Shown here: positions 41,855-53,438 of the stretch, piece by piece | Position numbering within the stretch: position 1 is the stretch's first letter | How the letters are laid out: every line of letters begins with the position of its first letter | Assembly: GCA_039621445.1 (NCBI GenBank) | Contig: CP154954.1 | Span: 38,959,816 to 39,023,815 of the forward strand | Length of the DNA stretch: 64,000 nucleotides | Origin: Euglena gracilis | Taxonomy: Eukaryota > Euglenida > Euglenophyceae > Euglenales | Direction: 5' to 3' | Made by a program: the position numbers and the translations under genes | Notes under the pieces: generated by a model | What the model saw: the letters and a program-made list of their open reading frames with translations, nothing else | Database searches by the model: none | What the model was told of the DNA's origin: nothing

Positions 41855-42174
41855 CATGCTTGTGCTTACCAACCGGGGGGGGGAGGGGGGGGGTGGGTGC
41901 TATAAGGTGCCTGCCCCTAGCAGGCACACCCCCCCCGGGGGGGGGGGATAGGGGTCCGGGCCGGACCCAGAAAATTTTCATTGAAAATGGCCGTTTCCGG
42001 GCCCCCGGCGCCTTCGGCGCCGGGGTCGGAGGGGGGTGCCTGCTAGGGGCAGGCACCCCCCGAAACCCTACCCCCCCGGGGGGGGGGGGTCGGATCGGGT
42101 GCTATGGGGTGCCTGCCCCTAGCACCCACCCCCCCCCCCCCCGTGGGGTAGGCACCCGACTAAGCTCAAGCATG
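41855..42174. mobile_element. hAT-like MITE, copy 1 (320 bp)
   Basis: Terminal inverted repeats CATGCTTGTGCTTA and the complement of TAAGCTCAAGCATG. Flanked by a perfect 8-bp duplication GATCCAAC (41,847-41,854 and 42,175-42,182). The interior has GGTGCCTGCCCCTAGCAGGCAC motifs, C/G runs and a long GC hairpin at 42,003-42,025. An 8-bp target duplication with CA-starting termini is typical of the hAT superfamily. No transposase. Confidence 0.9.
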
Positions 42175-42299
42175 GATCCAACTCTCATTTGGGATGAAAT
42201 ATGCATCTAAAAGCAAAGGCTCCGCCTCTGTTTGGACAGAGAAAATTGTGCCAGTGTGCAACTGTGGCGACAATTTTGCAGTGCGAACCGTTGGGGCAG

Positions 42300-42720
42300 C
42301 TTCCGGTGGTGTTCAGCAGGGTTTTTTTTAAAGCCCGGGGGGCACCCACCCACCCAGGGGTTTTTTTAAGACCGGGGGTGGGGAGGGGGGGGGCCCCCCC
42401 CCCCCCACCCACCCCCCTGGGGGGGGCCCCCCCGGGGGGGGGGGGAGGGGGTCCCGGGGGACCCACAAAAAATGGCCGAAAAATCGCGAAAAATGCTAAA
42501 AATAGAATTTTTCGGCGCCTGCGGCGCCGAAAAGTATATCCCACCCCCCTCCGGGGGGACCCCCCCCGGGGGGGGGGGAGGGGGTCTGGCGGACCCCCCC
42601 CCCCCACCCCACCCCCTCGCCCCCCCCGGGGGTCCAAACTTAAAAAAATCCCTGCACCCACCCCTGGCACCGAAAAATATACCCCACTCCTCCCTTTGAG
42701 GGGGGGGGGGGCTCGGCTGG
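42300..42720 (+). repeat. Dispersed GGCACC/TATATC repeat family copy with hairpin
   Basis: Poly-G/poly-C walls around the family core and a perfect hairpin CGGCGCC-TGC-GGCGCCG at 42,513-42,529. Confidence 0.7.
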
Positions 42721-43099
42721 ACCAACCCCCCCCCCCGAGGAGAGTTGCAAAAGTTGTTGGCGGTTCCCCAAAACTTTCAAGCATCGAGCCAATGCCTTTC
42801 AAACCCGGAACCCTCCAAGGATACATTACACTTCTTCCACGCGCTTGCTTTATTACACAAGGTTCAATTCAGCACTTTCCTGATCAAAGTTTGGGACAAT
42901 AGACAATATTTCACATTGAAGATACCTTTCATCATTTGTTGATTATGTCAACTTTCACTTTTATTTCATTTGTATTATCATTTTTTAGCAAAAATGCGTG
43001 CGGCGTTATGATACAGCAGCAACAGCAACGACAACGACAACGACAACAGCAACGTTTTTTGGACCTTTGGGGCATAAGCATTGGCAATCAGGATGAATT

Positions 43100-43700
43100 C
43101 AACCAACCGGGGGGGGGGGGGTTTGGGGTGCCCCGGGGGCAGGGCAGAACGGGAAGGCCTGGTGGGGGGTCGACCCCCCACACCTTCACAGCATTTTTTT
43201 TGGACATTCAACGGCATTTTTTTGCTTCAAAAACCTCTCAAAATCAACATTTTGAGAAAACGTTGAATTTTTGGAAGGTGTGAAAAATGGGGTTTGGGGT
43301 GGTTTTTGGGGGGACCCCCCCATATGGGTCCCAAATGGGTCAAAAAAACACCCGGCGCCGGAAAATTTTTTCCGGGTCCAAAAATTGGTGCTCCTGGAAA
43401 TACGGGAACAGGGGTGGGGGGGACCCCCACCCCACCACCCTGGCCGTTCGGCCGATTCCCGTTCTGCCCTGCCTGGGGGGGGTCCACAATCATGGGCCAA
43501 AAAAAGCCCCAAAAATGGGCTTTTCTGGACTTTGGCAGGGCTGTGCTGGAAGGCTTGATGGGGGGGGATCGACGCCCCCCACCCACCATGGCACCGCCCA
43601 AAGAAAATTTTTTCCGAAGGCGACGAAAGAAAATTTTGACCCAAAAAACTGGCGCCACCGGAAATGGGGTCGACCCCCCATCCAGGGGGTTGTGGGAATT
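43100..43700 (+). repeat. Dispersed repeat with GGGGTCGACCCC palindromes
   Basis: Contains GGGCAGAACGGGAAGGCCTGG, palindromic GGGGGGTCGACCCCCC, and an inverted motif AAAATCAACATTTTGAGAAAA. It is homologous to 61,215-61,660. 42,740-43,100 has a short CAACGACAACGACAA repeat at 43,018-43,052 and no gene. Confidence 0.7.
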
Positions 43701-43985
43701 CCTGCACAGCCGTGACTTCCAAAACCTTGGGTTCCGGAAATGCTTTGGCCAAGTGCCCAAACACCTTAAAATTCGGCCCATTGGCAACACCACAAAACCA
43801 CTCAATAGCTTGCTCATTGTTGGCCAATGGGGGGGAACAGGGAACCAACAACCCAACGACCCAAAGGCCCTGGTGGTGTTGCGTTGTGGATGCGGATCCC
43901 CTCGCTTGCCACAAGGCCTTGCGGGCTGTTGGTGCAAACACAACCACACAACCACCACCCAGCCATACCCCCAAACCCCCCCCAC

Positions 43986-44096
43986 CCACCCACCCACTTG
44001 CACACATACACACATAACCCACGCAGGGGAACACACACACGCACACACACACGCACACACGCACGCACACACCCACACACACACACAACACGCACC
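43986..44096. repeat. (CA)n microsatellite
   Basis: CACA and ACGC tract; the complementary strand gives a Val/Cys/Arg reading that is not coding. Confidence 0.93.
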
Positions 44097-44109
44097 TCAG
44101 TGCCAGGCT

Positions 44110-45060
44110 ACCCCACACCTGTTTTTTTTTTCGGCACAGCAATTTTGGCACATTTTTGCCTTTTGATTCCTCAACATTTTTTGCCATTTTTTTTTGCCTT
44201 CGGGGGAGTCATAAATCACAATTTGGTGGTTGGGGGCAGGGTTTTTTTAAAAAAAAAGACCAGGAGTGGGGGAGGGGGGATCCCACTCACTTTCCCCCCA
44301 AAGTGGCCAAAAAATCGCGAAAAAATGCTAAGAATGGCACCTTTTTCAAAAACTTTCGGCACCAAAAAGTATATCCCACCCCCGGGTGGGGGGGACCCAC
44401 CCCCCCTACCCCCCCTCAGGGTCCAAGGCTATAAAAAAAAACCCCTGGTTGGGGTCAAAAAGGGGGGGGATTATGGGGGGATTATGGGGGGATTATAAAT
44501 ACATCACTCTTCAAAAAAGAAACTCATTTTAGAACACAACCACTCCAAAGACGGCAGCATTGCCACACCTTCAAGACAACCGTCCTTCGGCTGCAAACAC
44601 TGCGCCTTCTTGTTGGGGAACACCTGGAAGACCTTCCCAATTCCCAGGGGGCTTGAAGAAATGCAACTGCGGCCACCCAGGGCCAGGCACAGCTCCTTGC
44701 AGGCAAATGTCCTATCACCTGAGAATGGGGGGATGGATGAGGGAGAGAATGCAAGGGTTTCTTTTCTCGGCCTTCGCCGGGCTGGTCCACAGCGGGGTGT
44801 TCCCCAGCGGACCCTGAGGGTGGGTCCACAGGGCTTGACCCCCCTTGGCAGGGGGGGGGGTGGCTATACTTTTCGGCGTCGAAAGTTTTTGAAAAACGTG
44901 CTATTTTTAGCATTTTTCGCGATTTTTGGCCATTTTCGGGGAAACGTGAGTGGGTTCCCCATCCCCCGGGCCCCAGCGAGTGGGTGGGAGAGCCCCCTCC
45001 CACCCCCAGTCTGAAAAAAAATCCCTGCCCCCAACTACCAAACTGTGATTTAATCCAGCG
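44110..45060. repeat. Two copies of the GGCACC/TATATC family in opposite orientation
   Basis: 44,110-44,480 is forward and colinear with 40,080-40,400. 44,790-45,060 is reversed (ACTTTTCGGCGTCGAAAG, ATTTTTAGCATTTTTCGCGA, then CTGCCCCCAACTACCAAACTGTG). The 300 bp between them hold no gene I can support. Confidence 0.68.
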
Positions 45061-45691
45061 GGGGGGTCCAGCCGGCTGGCAGCTGGACCCGGCGGGAAAC
45101 CCCACCCCTAAAAAACTTATGTATAAAAAAGCAGAATTTCCTGAAAGGAAGGCAGCACAACCCAGAAAATCCGTCTGGAGTGAAAAGGAATGGAAGGAAA
45201 GCTGATCCCAGCAGTTCTGAAGCTGCCCCCACCCCCTGGTGTAAAACCGTTTGGAGACGGACACCAACTCTTTCACAGGATTTCCACCGTCCCCCCCCCC
45301 CATTCGCAAACACCCGGGGCAAAATGGTCAATCCCCGACCTGAACAACAGGGCGGCCAAACAGACTGACTTTTGGCCTGGCGAGAAGGGATGGGGGGATG
45401 TCACCCCAAATCAACCCAAAACATTATTTGGGGCACGTTTCGGGGCACATTTTGCCGAAAAATGCCAAAAAAAGTTTCGGTGCAGGGCGCCGGAAAAGAA
45501 AATTTCGACGCTCTGGGGGCCCCTCTGGGGTCGGTCTGGACACCTTCCCTTGGCAGGTGGGTGGGGTGATGGGCATCCTCCCTGCAGTCAGGGGTAACGG
45601 CAAAACCGAAGCCATGACACCCTACATCTGAGATTTTGGCAGACATGGGCCCACGCACGCACGCACCTCTGGGCTGCCATCAGCTTGCGAT

Positions 45692-45765
45692 ATGCTGCCG
45701 CCGCCGCCTCCGGCTGCCCTTATCAACGCCGGGGGCGCCAGGTTGTTCTTTACCAACCCCGGGGG
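45692..45765 (+). CDS. Possible small Pro/Ala-rich exon
   Basis: ATG 45,692 begins MLPPPPPAALINAGGARLFF with G/C-rich third positions and then enters a poly-G tract. The donor is unclear. The rest of 45,061-46,700 shows no other supported gene. Confidence 0.22.
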
Positions 45766-46709
45766 GGAGGGGGGGGGTCCGGAGTGCCTTTGAGTGCCTG
45801 CCCAGGCAGGCATTACCCCCCAGGGGGTGCTCTGCCCTTTGAACAACAACTTTTCTTCAGCAAACATCTGTGGGTGCAGCCGGGATTGCAGCCCTGGGCC
45901 AATGCCACCCCCAAAACATTTTGTCAGCAGGCAATCCAAGCATCAGTCAGTCGGATCAAACAGACAACATGCCAGGGCAAACCACCGAATTGGCTAACCC
46001 CCCACTGCTTACCCTTATTGTTCCCTTCCATATTATCATTCATTCTTGCACTCACCCATTGCTGGCTGGGCCCAAGGTGGCAAATGGCAGGGGGTGGCAA
46101 GAGGTGGCAAGAGGAACCGGGTTGAAGGGCAGGCAAATGCCAACAACGGCACGGTAGAGGGAGGCCAACCGCACGGCTGGAAAAGCAAATAGAAACGGGC
46201 GCGGCACGGGAGCACCGCAGAAAGAGGGCCAATCAAAGAGGCCCCATGCAAGCGTTGAAAGGTTGCAGCGTGGCAAGGTTGCAAAGGACCAAGAAGGTGG
46301 CAAGGCAAGCGTGAAGCCCAACAAGAGGAGGAGGAAACAAACTCAACATGGATTTTCAACCCTCTGTCGCCCACGCTGGCTTCTTTCCAGCTTGGCGTGG
46401 CGTGGGACTGTTGAGTGCCTGGCAATGGCATCATATGCCCAGTGGCGTGGCCCATGGGCTGCCTGCAATCCCTTCTTGGTTTTGGGGGGGAGGGGAAGCA
46501 TTATTTTTTTCAGCAATGACCTTGGCCGGTTTCACCCCCCCTGTCTAATCAACGAAAAAGATGGGTGAGCACTGGGGGTGGGGTATCCACTTTGTCAAAA
46601 TGTGGGTAAGAACCAGGGCAGCGTCAATATTTCGCCTAACCAGGCTTCAGAAATTCTCCAAAATTTCGAATATTTTGAAAAAAATTCTAAAAACGCACAC
46701 AACATATAC

Positions 46710-46811
46710 CTCCCCAAGATGACCGTTGAAAAGGTGGTCTGAGCACCCCCGCTCCTTCGCTTGCCCCCGCTCCTGCACCGCCTGGCCGCCGCTGCCTCCC
46801 TTCAGTGCCCC
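46710..46811 (-). CDS. Minus-strand exon, family member 1
   Basis: On the minus strand, after a GTGAGCAG acceptor, 34 codons in phase 0 read GALKGGSGGQAVQERGQAKE, then a variable end (CSDHLFNGHLGE) and a GTATAT donor. Most codons end in G or C, and the reading is more protein-like than either plus frame. The first 20 codons are nearly identical to the exon at 48,752-48,870 and resemble the start of 62,424-62,562. Function unknown; the remaining exons are not identified. Confidence 0.4.
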
Positions 46812-47270
46812 CTGCTCACACAAACCCAACCAGGAAAACCAAAACCACCACAAACTATGTCGTCTCCTCTGCACTGTGCATATGTGCATATGGGTATGTG
46901 TGCATGTGCGTACGTACGTGTGCACATATGTGTGGGTGTGGGTGTGGGTGTGGGTGTGGGTGTGCGGTTGCGTGTATATATGTTTGTATGCGTGTGTATA
47001 TGTGTGTGTATGTGTGTGTATGTGCACAAGCGTTCTCAAAAGAAAATGCTCAGCTTTCTGCCTGCAGCGCATTGCATGGCCACCAAAGACACGTACAGCT
47101 CACAAAAAAAAACAACGTCAACTGCGAATTGCTTTCCGGTGGCAGGGGGCGCTGGGTTGGCGGGGGGAGGTGGGCGTTGGGCTGGCAATGGGCGGCGCGG
47201 CGGCGCTGTATTGGTGGAAAGGACCTGAATGCCGAGGGGGTGGGGAAAGGACAACCACACGGGTCTACCG
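46725..47270. repeat. Segmental duplication, copy A
   Basis: Contains the exon above, a (GT)n tract (46,870-47,030), a CAAAAGAAAATGCTCAGCTTTC segment and AAAGGACCTGAATGCCGAGG. Copy B is 48,795-49,640. Confidence 0.78.
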
Positions 47271-47706
47271 CGCAAGCAGAATCCTGACTCCAGGGTTTCG
47301 GGGGGACCCTCGCAGTTTTCCCTGAAAACGGCCAAAAAAGTCGCGAAAAATGCTGAAAATAGCACCTTCTTCGAAAATTTTCGACCCCTTGGGACCGAAA
47401 AGTAAAAGTGCACTTTGCTCGGCCGGACACCCCCGGGTCCAAGACTGAAAAAGCCCCTGAACCTAAAATATCCAGCCTGCGTGGAGGCTCAGGTGAGCAA
47501 TTTTGCCAGAGCATGTTGTGAACAAAGAATTGAACGCGGATTTGTCACGTGAAATGCCTGGGGGGAGGCACACCCTCTCCATGGCCCCCACACTAACGCC
47601 CAGAAAGAGAGAAATTTTTAGTTTTAATTTTTGCACCCCCAACCCTCCGCAAAAAAGAAACAGACCAAAACAAAAACATTTGGGAGATCAGCACATCAGA
47701 TCAGAA

Positions 47707-48404
47707 CAGGCTTGTGCTTACCGACCGGGGGGGGGGGGCAGGGTTCGATATAAGGACAGGTGGGGGGGGGTGGTCCGGACCCCCCCCTGCGGGCCAGGAG
47801 GGGGGGGGGGGGGGGGGGGGGGGGGGTGGGGGGGGGACACCCCCCCCACCTAAACAGGTGCGCGGTCAGGGTGGCCGAATTTTCGGCCCGGCGCGAAGCG
47901 CCGGGCCGAAAATTTTTGACCCCCCAAAACGACCAAAAGTGCCATTTTGGGCACTTTTTGGGCAAAAATGTGCCAAAAATGCAAAAAATTTTCGGCGCGA
48001 AGCGCCGGAGGAAAAAATTGACCCTTTTTGGGGGGGGTCAATTTTTGCCCCCGAGGGTCGGTCCGGACCCCCCTTGCAGGTGGGGGGGGGGGTGGTCCGG
48101 AACCCCCCCTGCGGGCCAGGAGGGGGGAGGGGGTGGGGGGGGACACCCCCCCCACCTAAACCATGTACGCCCTCCTTATATCGAACCCTGGGGGGGGGGG
48201 GAGGGGGCTGCTGCGGCTGGGCTGGGCCCAAATCGGCGGGGGCTGGCTGCAGCCACTCCCCCGGGGGGGTTCGCAAAACCTTTGAGAGATGTATGGGCAC
48301 ATTTGAGAACCAACCGACCCCCCTGGGGGGGGTTGGATGGGTGGGGTGCCTGCCCCTAGCACCCCCCCCCCCGTGGGGCAGCCACCCAACTAAGCACAAG
48401 CCTG
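47707..48404. mobile_element. hAT-like MITE, copy 2 (698 bp)
   Basis: Termini CAGGCTTGTGCTTA and the complement of TAAGCACAAGCCTG. Perfect 8-bp duplication GATCAGAA at 47,699-47,706 and 48,405-48,412. It is longer than the other copies, because the interior carries a duplicated GGTGGTCCGGACCCCCC...TGCGGGCCAGGAGG block and two hairpins (47,884-47,908 and 47,993-48,007). Confidence 0.9.
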
Positions 48405-48751
48405 GATCAGAAAATGTTTTGAGTGGCTTCGAAAAGCTCCCAATATTGCATTTTCAGGGGGGTTTTCACCAAATTGAGAAAAACAGATGACAAAACCAAA
48501 AGTTTTCCGGTGCAAAGCTCCAGGAAGCAACTAATAACACCGGAGCTCCCCAATAATGACAAAAATATTATCCAAAAAGCCAGCATGAGATTATGCGGGG
48601 CACAGCATTCCTGATTTGAGAACCGGGCAACCAGGCATTCCGCTACATGTGTTTGTCCTTGACCCTGTTGTCGGTTTCTTTCTGCTGAAGCGGAATGCGC
48701 ACACTTGCACACTTTATTAGCCCCCCTTCCCATTGACACAGCAGCACACAC

Positions 48752-48870
48752 CTGACAGCGAGCGGACCGGTGGGCAGGTGGAGGTGGGGGAAGACCGCAG
48801 CCCGCCCCCGCGCCTTCGCTTGCCCCCGCTCCTGCGCCGCCTGGCCGCCGCTGCCTCCCTTCAGTGCCCC
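48752..48870 (-). CDS. Minus-strand exon, family member 2
   Basis: Same acceptor and first codons as member 1 (GALKGGSGGQAAQERGQAKA), then FPHLHLPTGPLAV and a GTGTGT donor in phase 2. Third positions are almost all G/C. The N-terminal halves of members 1 and 2 are nearly identical while the C-terminal ends and donors differ. This suggests that the duplication carried one exon edge, and the other edge was later redefined. Function unknown. Confidence 0.42.
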
Positions 48871-49023
48871 CTGCTCACACAAGCAAACCAAAAACACAAA
48901 ATCCACCACAAACTGCAGTGCCCGTTCTGCATGTGATGTGTATTCCACGCATCATGCTGAAAGCGCATATGCCCGCGCGTGTGTGTGCGTGTGCATGTGT
49001 GTGTTTGTGTGCGTGTACGTGTG

Positions 49024-49054
<31 letters not shown>

Positions 49055-49640
49055 TGGTGTGTGCGCAAACTTCCTCAAAAAAAAAACATGCTCTGCTTTG
49101 TTCCTGTAATGAACGTCCACCTGGGGGAAACAACAACGCGTCCAATTCACACAAAAAAATGTCAACCACAAGCTTTTGTGTGGTAGCACGGGGCACTGGC
49201 TGAGGGGGAGGTGGGTGTTCAGCTGGCAATGGCTTCCTTCCTCATCCGATTTTCTTCCTTATTCTTCCTTCTTCGATCATTCCTTCTTCCTCAACTTCTT
49301 CTTTCTTCCTTCTCCTCCTTTCTTTCTTCTTCTTCTTCCTGTCTTCTCCTTCTCCTTCTCCTTCTCCTTCTTCTTTCTTCTTCTTCCTTCTTCCTCTTCC
49401 TTCAACTTCTTCTTTCTGCCTTCTTCTTCTTCCTCCTCCTCCTTCATCTTCCTTTTCTCATTCCATCATCTGCTCCCTTCTTCTTCTTCTTCCTTTTTCT
49501 TCTTCCTTCTCGTTTCATCACCTTCTTCCTTACGTCATCTTCTTCCTTCTTCTTTTTCCTTCGTTTTCCTCCTTTTCGTTCTTGGAGAGGACCTGAACGA
49601 CGAAGGGTGTGGGGAGGGACAACCACACAAAATTCTGGGG
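48795..49640. repeat. Segmental duplication, copy B, expanded by a pyrimidine tract
   Basis: Colinear with 46,725-47,270 (exon, GT tract at 48,975-49,065, AAAACATGCTCTGCTTTG segment, GAGGACCTGAACGACGAAGG). It has about 330 bp of (CTT/TCC)n inserted at 49,245-49,575. Confidence 0.75.
49245..49575. repeat. Polypyrimidine (CTT/CCT)n tract
   Basis: Almost no purines on the plus strand for 330 bp apart from scattered CATC. Ser/Phe-rich plus frames and Lys/Arg-rich minus frames are artefacts. Confidence 0.93.
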
Positions 49641-49799
49641 AAAGTGCAGTGTTGCTGCTGGTCACCTTCAAAAGAAACTAGCCACATCCAGCCCCAACGG
49701 GAAAAGTTCAGCCTCCAAGCCACGCTACTTTTCTTCTCGTGATCATTTGGAAACCCCCTTTAAAAAAGATGTTTGGCCCAAATGTCATCAGAAAATCAT

Positions 49800-50150
49800 T
49801 TAAAAAAAAGCTTTCAATGACGAACCACATTTGGCCGAAATGCCTTAAAACACATCAGAAAAACAATTAAAACACCTTTAAAAATGCATTCTGGAAAAAA
49901 ATTCTCTGACCGAGCAAGAATGCTGCGACAAAATCTCGGCAAGAAAAAAAACAAGCCAACTGCTGGGGGGAAAAAAGCTTCCTGGCATCGCTGGAACGTT
50001 GCCTCTCCACAAGCAACAAGCGAAACAATGGGGAATTTTTCAACTTTTTTGTCTTTAAACCTGGTTCGATGGCGTTTGGACTGCCCTTTGAAAATAGAAC
50101 CTTTTTCAAAATGGTAAAAATCGTTCAAAAACAAGCAGCCTGAACAACCT
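49800..50150 (-). repeat. Dispersed AT-rich repeat family, copy 2
   Basis: Complement of the family at 3745-4060 (ends near GCATCGCTGGAACGTTG). 50,150-50,340 is A-rich and C-rich low complexity. Confidence 0.6.
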
Positions 50151-50657
50151 AAAAAAATAAAAAAACCAAAAAAAAAAAAAACAAAAAACACCCGCAAGCT
50201 ACTCAAACAACCACACACAAAACCCCCCACTCAGACCCCAACCCCCCCACGACGCGACAACCACCCCCACCGCACCCACGGACAGCCCCCGGCCCGCCGG
50301 GGGCCCCCCGGCACCCCAAACACAAAGCATCCTAAAAAAAAAGTTTGAGAATTTCCGCCTTGGAATTCTCGCCTGGCCTCCCAATGGATTGTATCATCGG
50401 ACCTGGGGTGGGTCCACAGACCGGTTGGGAGCTCCTGGCTGGAAAAAGTGCAGGCACGCTTGCTGGACCCCCCTTGGGGGTCCGGGGGGGGGGGGGTCCG
50501 GTCGGCTGGCAGCCGTTATTACCTAATCGAGTGCTCGGCCCAATGCACCCACGTGCATCCGGGGGGGGGGGGGGCGGTGGGGGCTGGTGGTGGACCGGTG
50601 GTGGGTTGGGTTGCGAAACCATTTCACGCCAACGGGGGGGGGGGGGGGCAGGCAGAC

Positions 50658-50744
50658 CGCCACAGCGGAGCTGGCCTCCTTCCCCGCCGCGCTGTCCCAG
50701 TGCTCCGGCGGCGGCCAAGTCTGGTCCCCGGGGACGTCCTCGCC
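50658..50744 (-). CDS. Minus-strand 29-codon exon
   Basis: Minus strand: a GGTGGTGTGCAG acceptor with an upstream pyrimidine tract, then GEDVPGDQTWPPPEHWDSAA and GKEASSAVA, and a GTCTGC donor. Phase 0 at both ends; 26 of 29 codons end in G or C. The plus strand of the same block is also open (a Ser/Pro-rich frame from 50,656), but its acceptor sits in a G run. No family recognised. Confidence 0.38.
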
Positions 50745-50879
50745 CTGCACACCACCGAGAGAGGGGGGGGGTGGGCGCTGGGGACTCTCTGGGGCGTAGA
50801 AGCAAGAACAGGGGGGGAATTGGGCCCGTCTGAATGAAGGGGCCCTGGGGAGGGAATTCATCATATCCACCTCCCCCCC

Positions 50880-52440
50880 CGTTGTGTGAATGTCAAGGTC
50901 CTTGACATATGCGTTGGCCCAGATATCCAGCAATTCAGGTTTTAATGCTGTTCCCCCTCCTGATTCAGGCGGATCGAAACAGCAAGAATACCTCTAAAAT
51001 CAAAAACCGGGGTGGGCCATCAAAGAACGCGATGCAAAAAAACCGCAAAAAAAAACCGCAAAAAGAAATGGAAACTGCAGATAAGATCCTTTAGGAGCTG
51101 CCCGCTTTTCCGCAGAAAATTTTTTCATTTTGTGTGGAAAAAAGGATTTTGTTACCCAAAAACCCCCCAAAAATGCAAAAATGACAAAAAATTAACAAAA
51201 TTCTTTGTTTTCAGAGACAGAATGAGGAATTTTTCAATTGTCAAAAATTTCACCAAATTTTATCCAAAAAATGGCGCGGGAAAAAAAAGCACACACAATT
51301 CTTGCCAAAATTGAAAACCGCAAACCGCAAAGTGGCACTTGCACCCCCCTCCCCTGCAAAATGCCAATTATGCTTGAAAAAATGACCATAATTTGACCTT
51401 GCTGGCCCATTTTGGTCCTGTTTCTTTTTTTTTGCACCTCCAACAGCTGAGCGCTCGAAAAAGCTAAAACTTGATGGGGGTGCTTCGGCTGGGCCAGATT
51501 GACGCCAGCTCTCCTGTCCACCCCCCCTTCCCTTTTGGGAAAGCGGGGGGGGGGGGTGAGGTCGCGCGGGCATTAAACGAACCTGTGGTCCTGCCACCCC
51601 TTTGGCCAAGCAAGGCAGGCGGTGAAAAAAAAAAAGCTGCCAGCTGGTCACCAACCTAAGCCTGACCAGGGGTCGAACCGGGCACCAGGGAACCGAAACC
51701 GCGAAAATTGCACCAAGCAAAATGCCTGAAATTTTATCCAAAATAATGCACACAACCCCCAAGTTATCCTTGAAAATTGACAAGGTTGCTCTTTAGAGGA
51801 TTGAGAAGCGGCTGTGGTGGCACCACCTCCAGGAAATTTTTTTCAAAGCGCCTTAAAAAGACTTTAAAAAAAAACCTTCAAAAACCTCAGAAACCTGAAA
51901 AAAATTGGCCAGGGAAAAATTTTCGAATTTTGAGCAAAAAAAGAAATTGCAGAAACTCGGCAGAAACAGGTCAACTGTGGGGGAAAAAAATGCTTTTTGG
52001 CACCGCTGGAACATTGTACAACCACTCAAAACTCGAAAAAAAATGCTCTTCAACCTGGCCCCACGTTGGTTCGATGTCCGAAAAGCACTTTGACATTTGA
52101 AAAATAGACGCCTTGAAAAATTATTCAAATTTTGATAATGCCTTAAAAAACCCTCAAAAAACCCTTCAAAAAAAACGGCACAAAAAAGCTACTCCTGAAG
52201 ATCTTTGCCTGATGACTCATCACCCCCTAAATGGCTGGGTTGCGGATCAAAATGGGCTCGGACCCCCCAACCTTGCCTTTATGTCGACCTCTGCCCCAGA
52301 AGTTTGCGTTGTGTCCTTTTGGTGTGGGTGGACCCAATTCTGTAAGCTTTCTTTCATCGATTCATTTCTTTCAGGAAAGCAACTGATTTCACCAAGGGAG
52401 CAGATGCCCCAATAAACAAGCAAATGGACTCAAGATGGTT
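50880..52440. other. AT-rich block with dispersed repeat copy 3
   Basis: 51,780-52,180 is another minus-orientation copy of the 3745-4060 family (GCACCGCTGGAACATTGTAC). The rest is A-rich sequence with short G runs, and no gene is supported. Confidence 0.5.
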
Positions 52441-53407
52441 TGACCCTGCCGTTTTGACCCTGCCGTTTGGGGGGGGGGGAGGGTCGCACAGATGGCCCCA
52501 ATTTACACAAAAAAGGCCAAATTTTGCGATTGTGGGGTGGTGACCAGCAGCGGCTCAGGTGATTCTGGGGTTTTGGGGGGTGGGGAACCCAGCTGACCTG
52601 GTCCCGGGGATTGGTTGTTCTTTTTGGCACACCCCATTTCCTGGCATTGAGGCAATCTGGCCCCGAAAATCACGCCCCCCACGCACCCTCCCCCGAACAA
52701 CACCCAAAAATTGTGCGAATTTTGCTATTTGGGGGGATTGAGCAGCAGTGGTTCTGATATTCATGTGGTTTTGGGGGGGTCGGGAACCCACCCCTGGTCC
52801 CGGGGGCAGGTGACACATTTTGGCACACACACCATGCCCCGATTGATGCAAAAAATGGTCGAATTTTGGGGGGGATACGGCTGCTGAACCCCCCCCGAAT
52901 CGCAAAATTTTTTGCCGATTTTCAGCTGTTGAAGGGGGGGGAGCGGGGGGCATGGTTATCAAAGCCAGATCGAATGCCAGATTAAATGCCAGGAAACGCG
53001 GGGGGCCAAAACGTGCCACCAGCCCCCGGACTGGGTCCCTGACACTGACCCTAACCCTGTTCCTTCACGAACCAAAAACCCTGCCGTTTTGACCCTGCCG
53101 TTTGGGGGGGGAGGGTCGCACAGATGGCCCCAATTTACACAAAAAAGGCCAAATTTTGCGATTGTGGGGTGGTGACCAGCAGCGGCTAAGCTGATTGGGT
53201 GGCGCACCCGCACACTGGCCCCGACATCACGCCCCCACGCCCCCCCCCCAAACAACACCCAAAAAAAATTTGGGGGGATTGAGCATCAGCTGACATTCAC
53301 CACCCCAACCTGGCCCGGAACCCACACCCCATTTCCTGGCATCCCCAAAACGCCCCCACAAATCACCACCCACCCCCCACCCCAATGACACACAAAACAA
53401 CCCAAAA

Positions 53408-53438
<31 letters not shown>

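Noticed and set aside
49176-49742. Ser/Phe-rich 188-codon frame resembling a membrane protein
   Set aside because: It is a translation of the CTT/CCT polypyrimidine tract.
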